Positions 12,314-13,268 of a stretch of DNA of 13,268 nucleotides are shown here, one piece after another (position 1 is the first letter of the stretch; each line of letters begins with the position of its first letter). The stretch is from Spirochaeta sp. (GTDB lineage Bacteria > Spirochaetota > Spirochaetia > DSM-27196 > Alkalispirochaetaceae). Location: NCBI GenBank assembly GCA_007117185.1, contig SKHA01000322.1, forward strand, positions 1 through 13,268, read 5' to 3'. The translations under genes were made by a program, and so were the position numbers. The notes under the pieces are model-generated. The model saw only the letters and a program-made list of their open reading frames with translations, was not told the origin of the DNA and did no database searches.

Positions 12314-13268
12314 ATGAGCCTTGCCGAGCGGCTTCGAGCATCCTCCCAGCACGAAGGGGAAACTCCATTCTCTCGTGCAATGGCGATGCGCGTGCCCCGG
12401 GGGGATTTGGAGCACACCACCCTTCCCGGGGAAGACGCTCATTTTTCCGTAGACCCTGGTGCTGCGGTGCGATCCCTGATGCGGGACCTGCAGATTCAAC
12501 AGGACTTTGGAATAGCTACACCGTCCCACCTGTTTTCTTTGCTGCACCGACATCTGCAAGTCACCTCAGGAACCATCCTGGTTCCCGAATCGTCCGGTTC
12601 AGGGAACTACGTGCCGGTAGCAGCGGTCGGTCTCGACCAGACCAGCCGCTTGCGGATCAGAATTCCCGGAGACCGGATACGCAGAATCTGTAACCGCGAC
12701 GGGGTAATCCTGTTTGGCTTGAAAGAGCGTACGCTGATGAAGCCATTTCTTTCCACGGCGGACTTCGGAAAGTCCCACCGGATTGTGGCATTCCCGTTCT
12801 TCCATAATCGCTGGATCCCGGCGGTGCTGATTGTCTTTGACTCACCCCTGGTGGATCTGGATCTGCCTGTTCTGGACGTTCTTCTGGCGGCTCTCTCCGA
12901 GAGGGTGGGGCTTCTCCTGTACGACCGAAGAGAGAAGCCCCTCACCTCGACCCGCAACACCGTCGTCCTGGAGCGGTCGCATATCCCGGCGGTGTTGAGT
13001 CGAATTCTACCGCGGGAGTTTTTGGCATTCCGCTTCTCCCTCGGGGCCATTCAACAGCTGGTCCTGGAACTGCACCCCCATCTCGACCCGGAATTTCTCC
13101 TGTCGGACCTTACCGAAACGGCAGCCCGACTGTGTACTGAACAGTTCAGTCTGTTTCGGAGTGCAGCCGGGGACTGCATCGCTCTGGGAGAACGGCGCAA
13201 AGAAACAGATGCAGAGATGCTGACCCACCTCATTGGGGCCACCCTGCAACAGATGTTCGGTGTCAGCC
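12314..13268 (+). CDS. Putative GAF-like sensor protein, 3' end cut by window edge
   Basis: An open frame of 318 codons from the ATG at 12314 runs to the right edge without a stop. No signal peptide or membrane helix is visible, suggesting a cytoplasmic protein. Residues about 65-205 have the strand/helix pattern of a GAF-like fold: a helix GIATPSHLFSLLHRHL (66-81), strands GTILVPESS and NYVPVAAVGLD, then RIVAFPFFHNRWIPAVLIVFD (156-176), and a closing helix VLDVLLAALSERVGLLLYD (186-204). The segment after residue 265 (ETAARLCTEQFSLFRSAAGD, then CIALGERRKETDAEMLTHLIG) follows the pattern of the second half of a GGDEF domain, but with SAAGD in place of GGDEF. Both domain suggestions come from reading the pattern, not from a search. 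The ribosome site is weak (AGG about 9 nt upstream). It lies 23 bp downstream of the acidic-protein gene, implying shared expression and perhaps physical partnership. I do not recognise a named gene. Confidence 0.75.
   Translation, partial: MSLAERLRASSQHEGETPFSRAMAMRVPRGDLEHTTLPGEDAHFSVDPGAAVRSLMRDLQIQQDFGIATPSHLFSLLHRHLQVTSGTILVPESSGSGNYVPVAAVGLDQTSRLRIRIPGDRIRRICNRDGVILFGLKERTLMKPFLSTADFGKSHRIVAFPFFHNRWIPAVLIVFDSPLVDLDLPVLDVLLAALSERVGLLLYDRREKPLTSTRNTVVLERSHIPAVLSRILPREFLAFRFSLGAIQQLVLELHPHLDPEFLLSDLTETAARLCTEQFSLFRSAAGDCIALGERRKETDAEMLTHLIGATLQQMFGVS

Overview
The window is GC-rich by eye, fully chromosomal in character and densely coded. It reads most like a free-living or host-associated spirochaete. 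That assignment is an inference, based on an enlarged RecJ, a divergent FtsB/DivIC-like protein and a very acidic protein with short motifs I associate with spirochaetal proteins of unknown function. No single marker in the window proves it. I see no rRNA, tRNA, CRISPR array, insertion sequence or phage gene.

Layout. (1) Positions 1-5128, minus strand: a tight four-gene cluster read right to left, recO > deoA/pdp > recJ > M23 metallopeptidase. The M23 gene is cut by the left edge. Two of the three junctions are ATGA stop/start overlaps, so the cluster is very probably one transcript joining recombination repair, nucleoside salvage and envelope peptidoglycan processing. (2) Positions 5129-5160: a 32-bp divergent gap with promoter-like elements for both strands. 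(3) Positions 5161-9682, plus strand: lon (full-length ATP-dependent protease), a VanY-type D,D-carboxypeptidase lipoprotein 7 bp after it, and a DUF1015-family protein that may have its own promoter. (4) Positions 9604-10137, minus strand: an FtsB/DivIC-like membrane protein with an extra C-terminal transmembrane helix. Its last 79 bp overlap the end of the DUF1015 gene tail to tail. (5) Positions 10138-10313: a 176-bp divergent intergenic region. (6) Positions 10314-13268, plus strand: a 658-residue, extremely Asp/Glu-rich protein with internal repeats and structured-looking ends, then 23 bp later a protein with a GAF-like N-terminal half, cut by the right edge.

How the genes fit together. 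Three loci concern the envelope and division (M23 peptidase, D,D-carboxypeptidase, FtsB-like protein). Three concern genome and protein quality control (RecO, RecJ, Lon). The least explained and most interesting part is the acidic-protein/GAF-like-protein pair at the right end. It looks like a two-gene regulatory or scaffold module of unknown function: a mostly disordered polyanionic protein with conserved-looking anchor segments, followed by a possible sensor.
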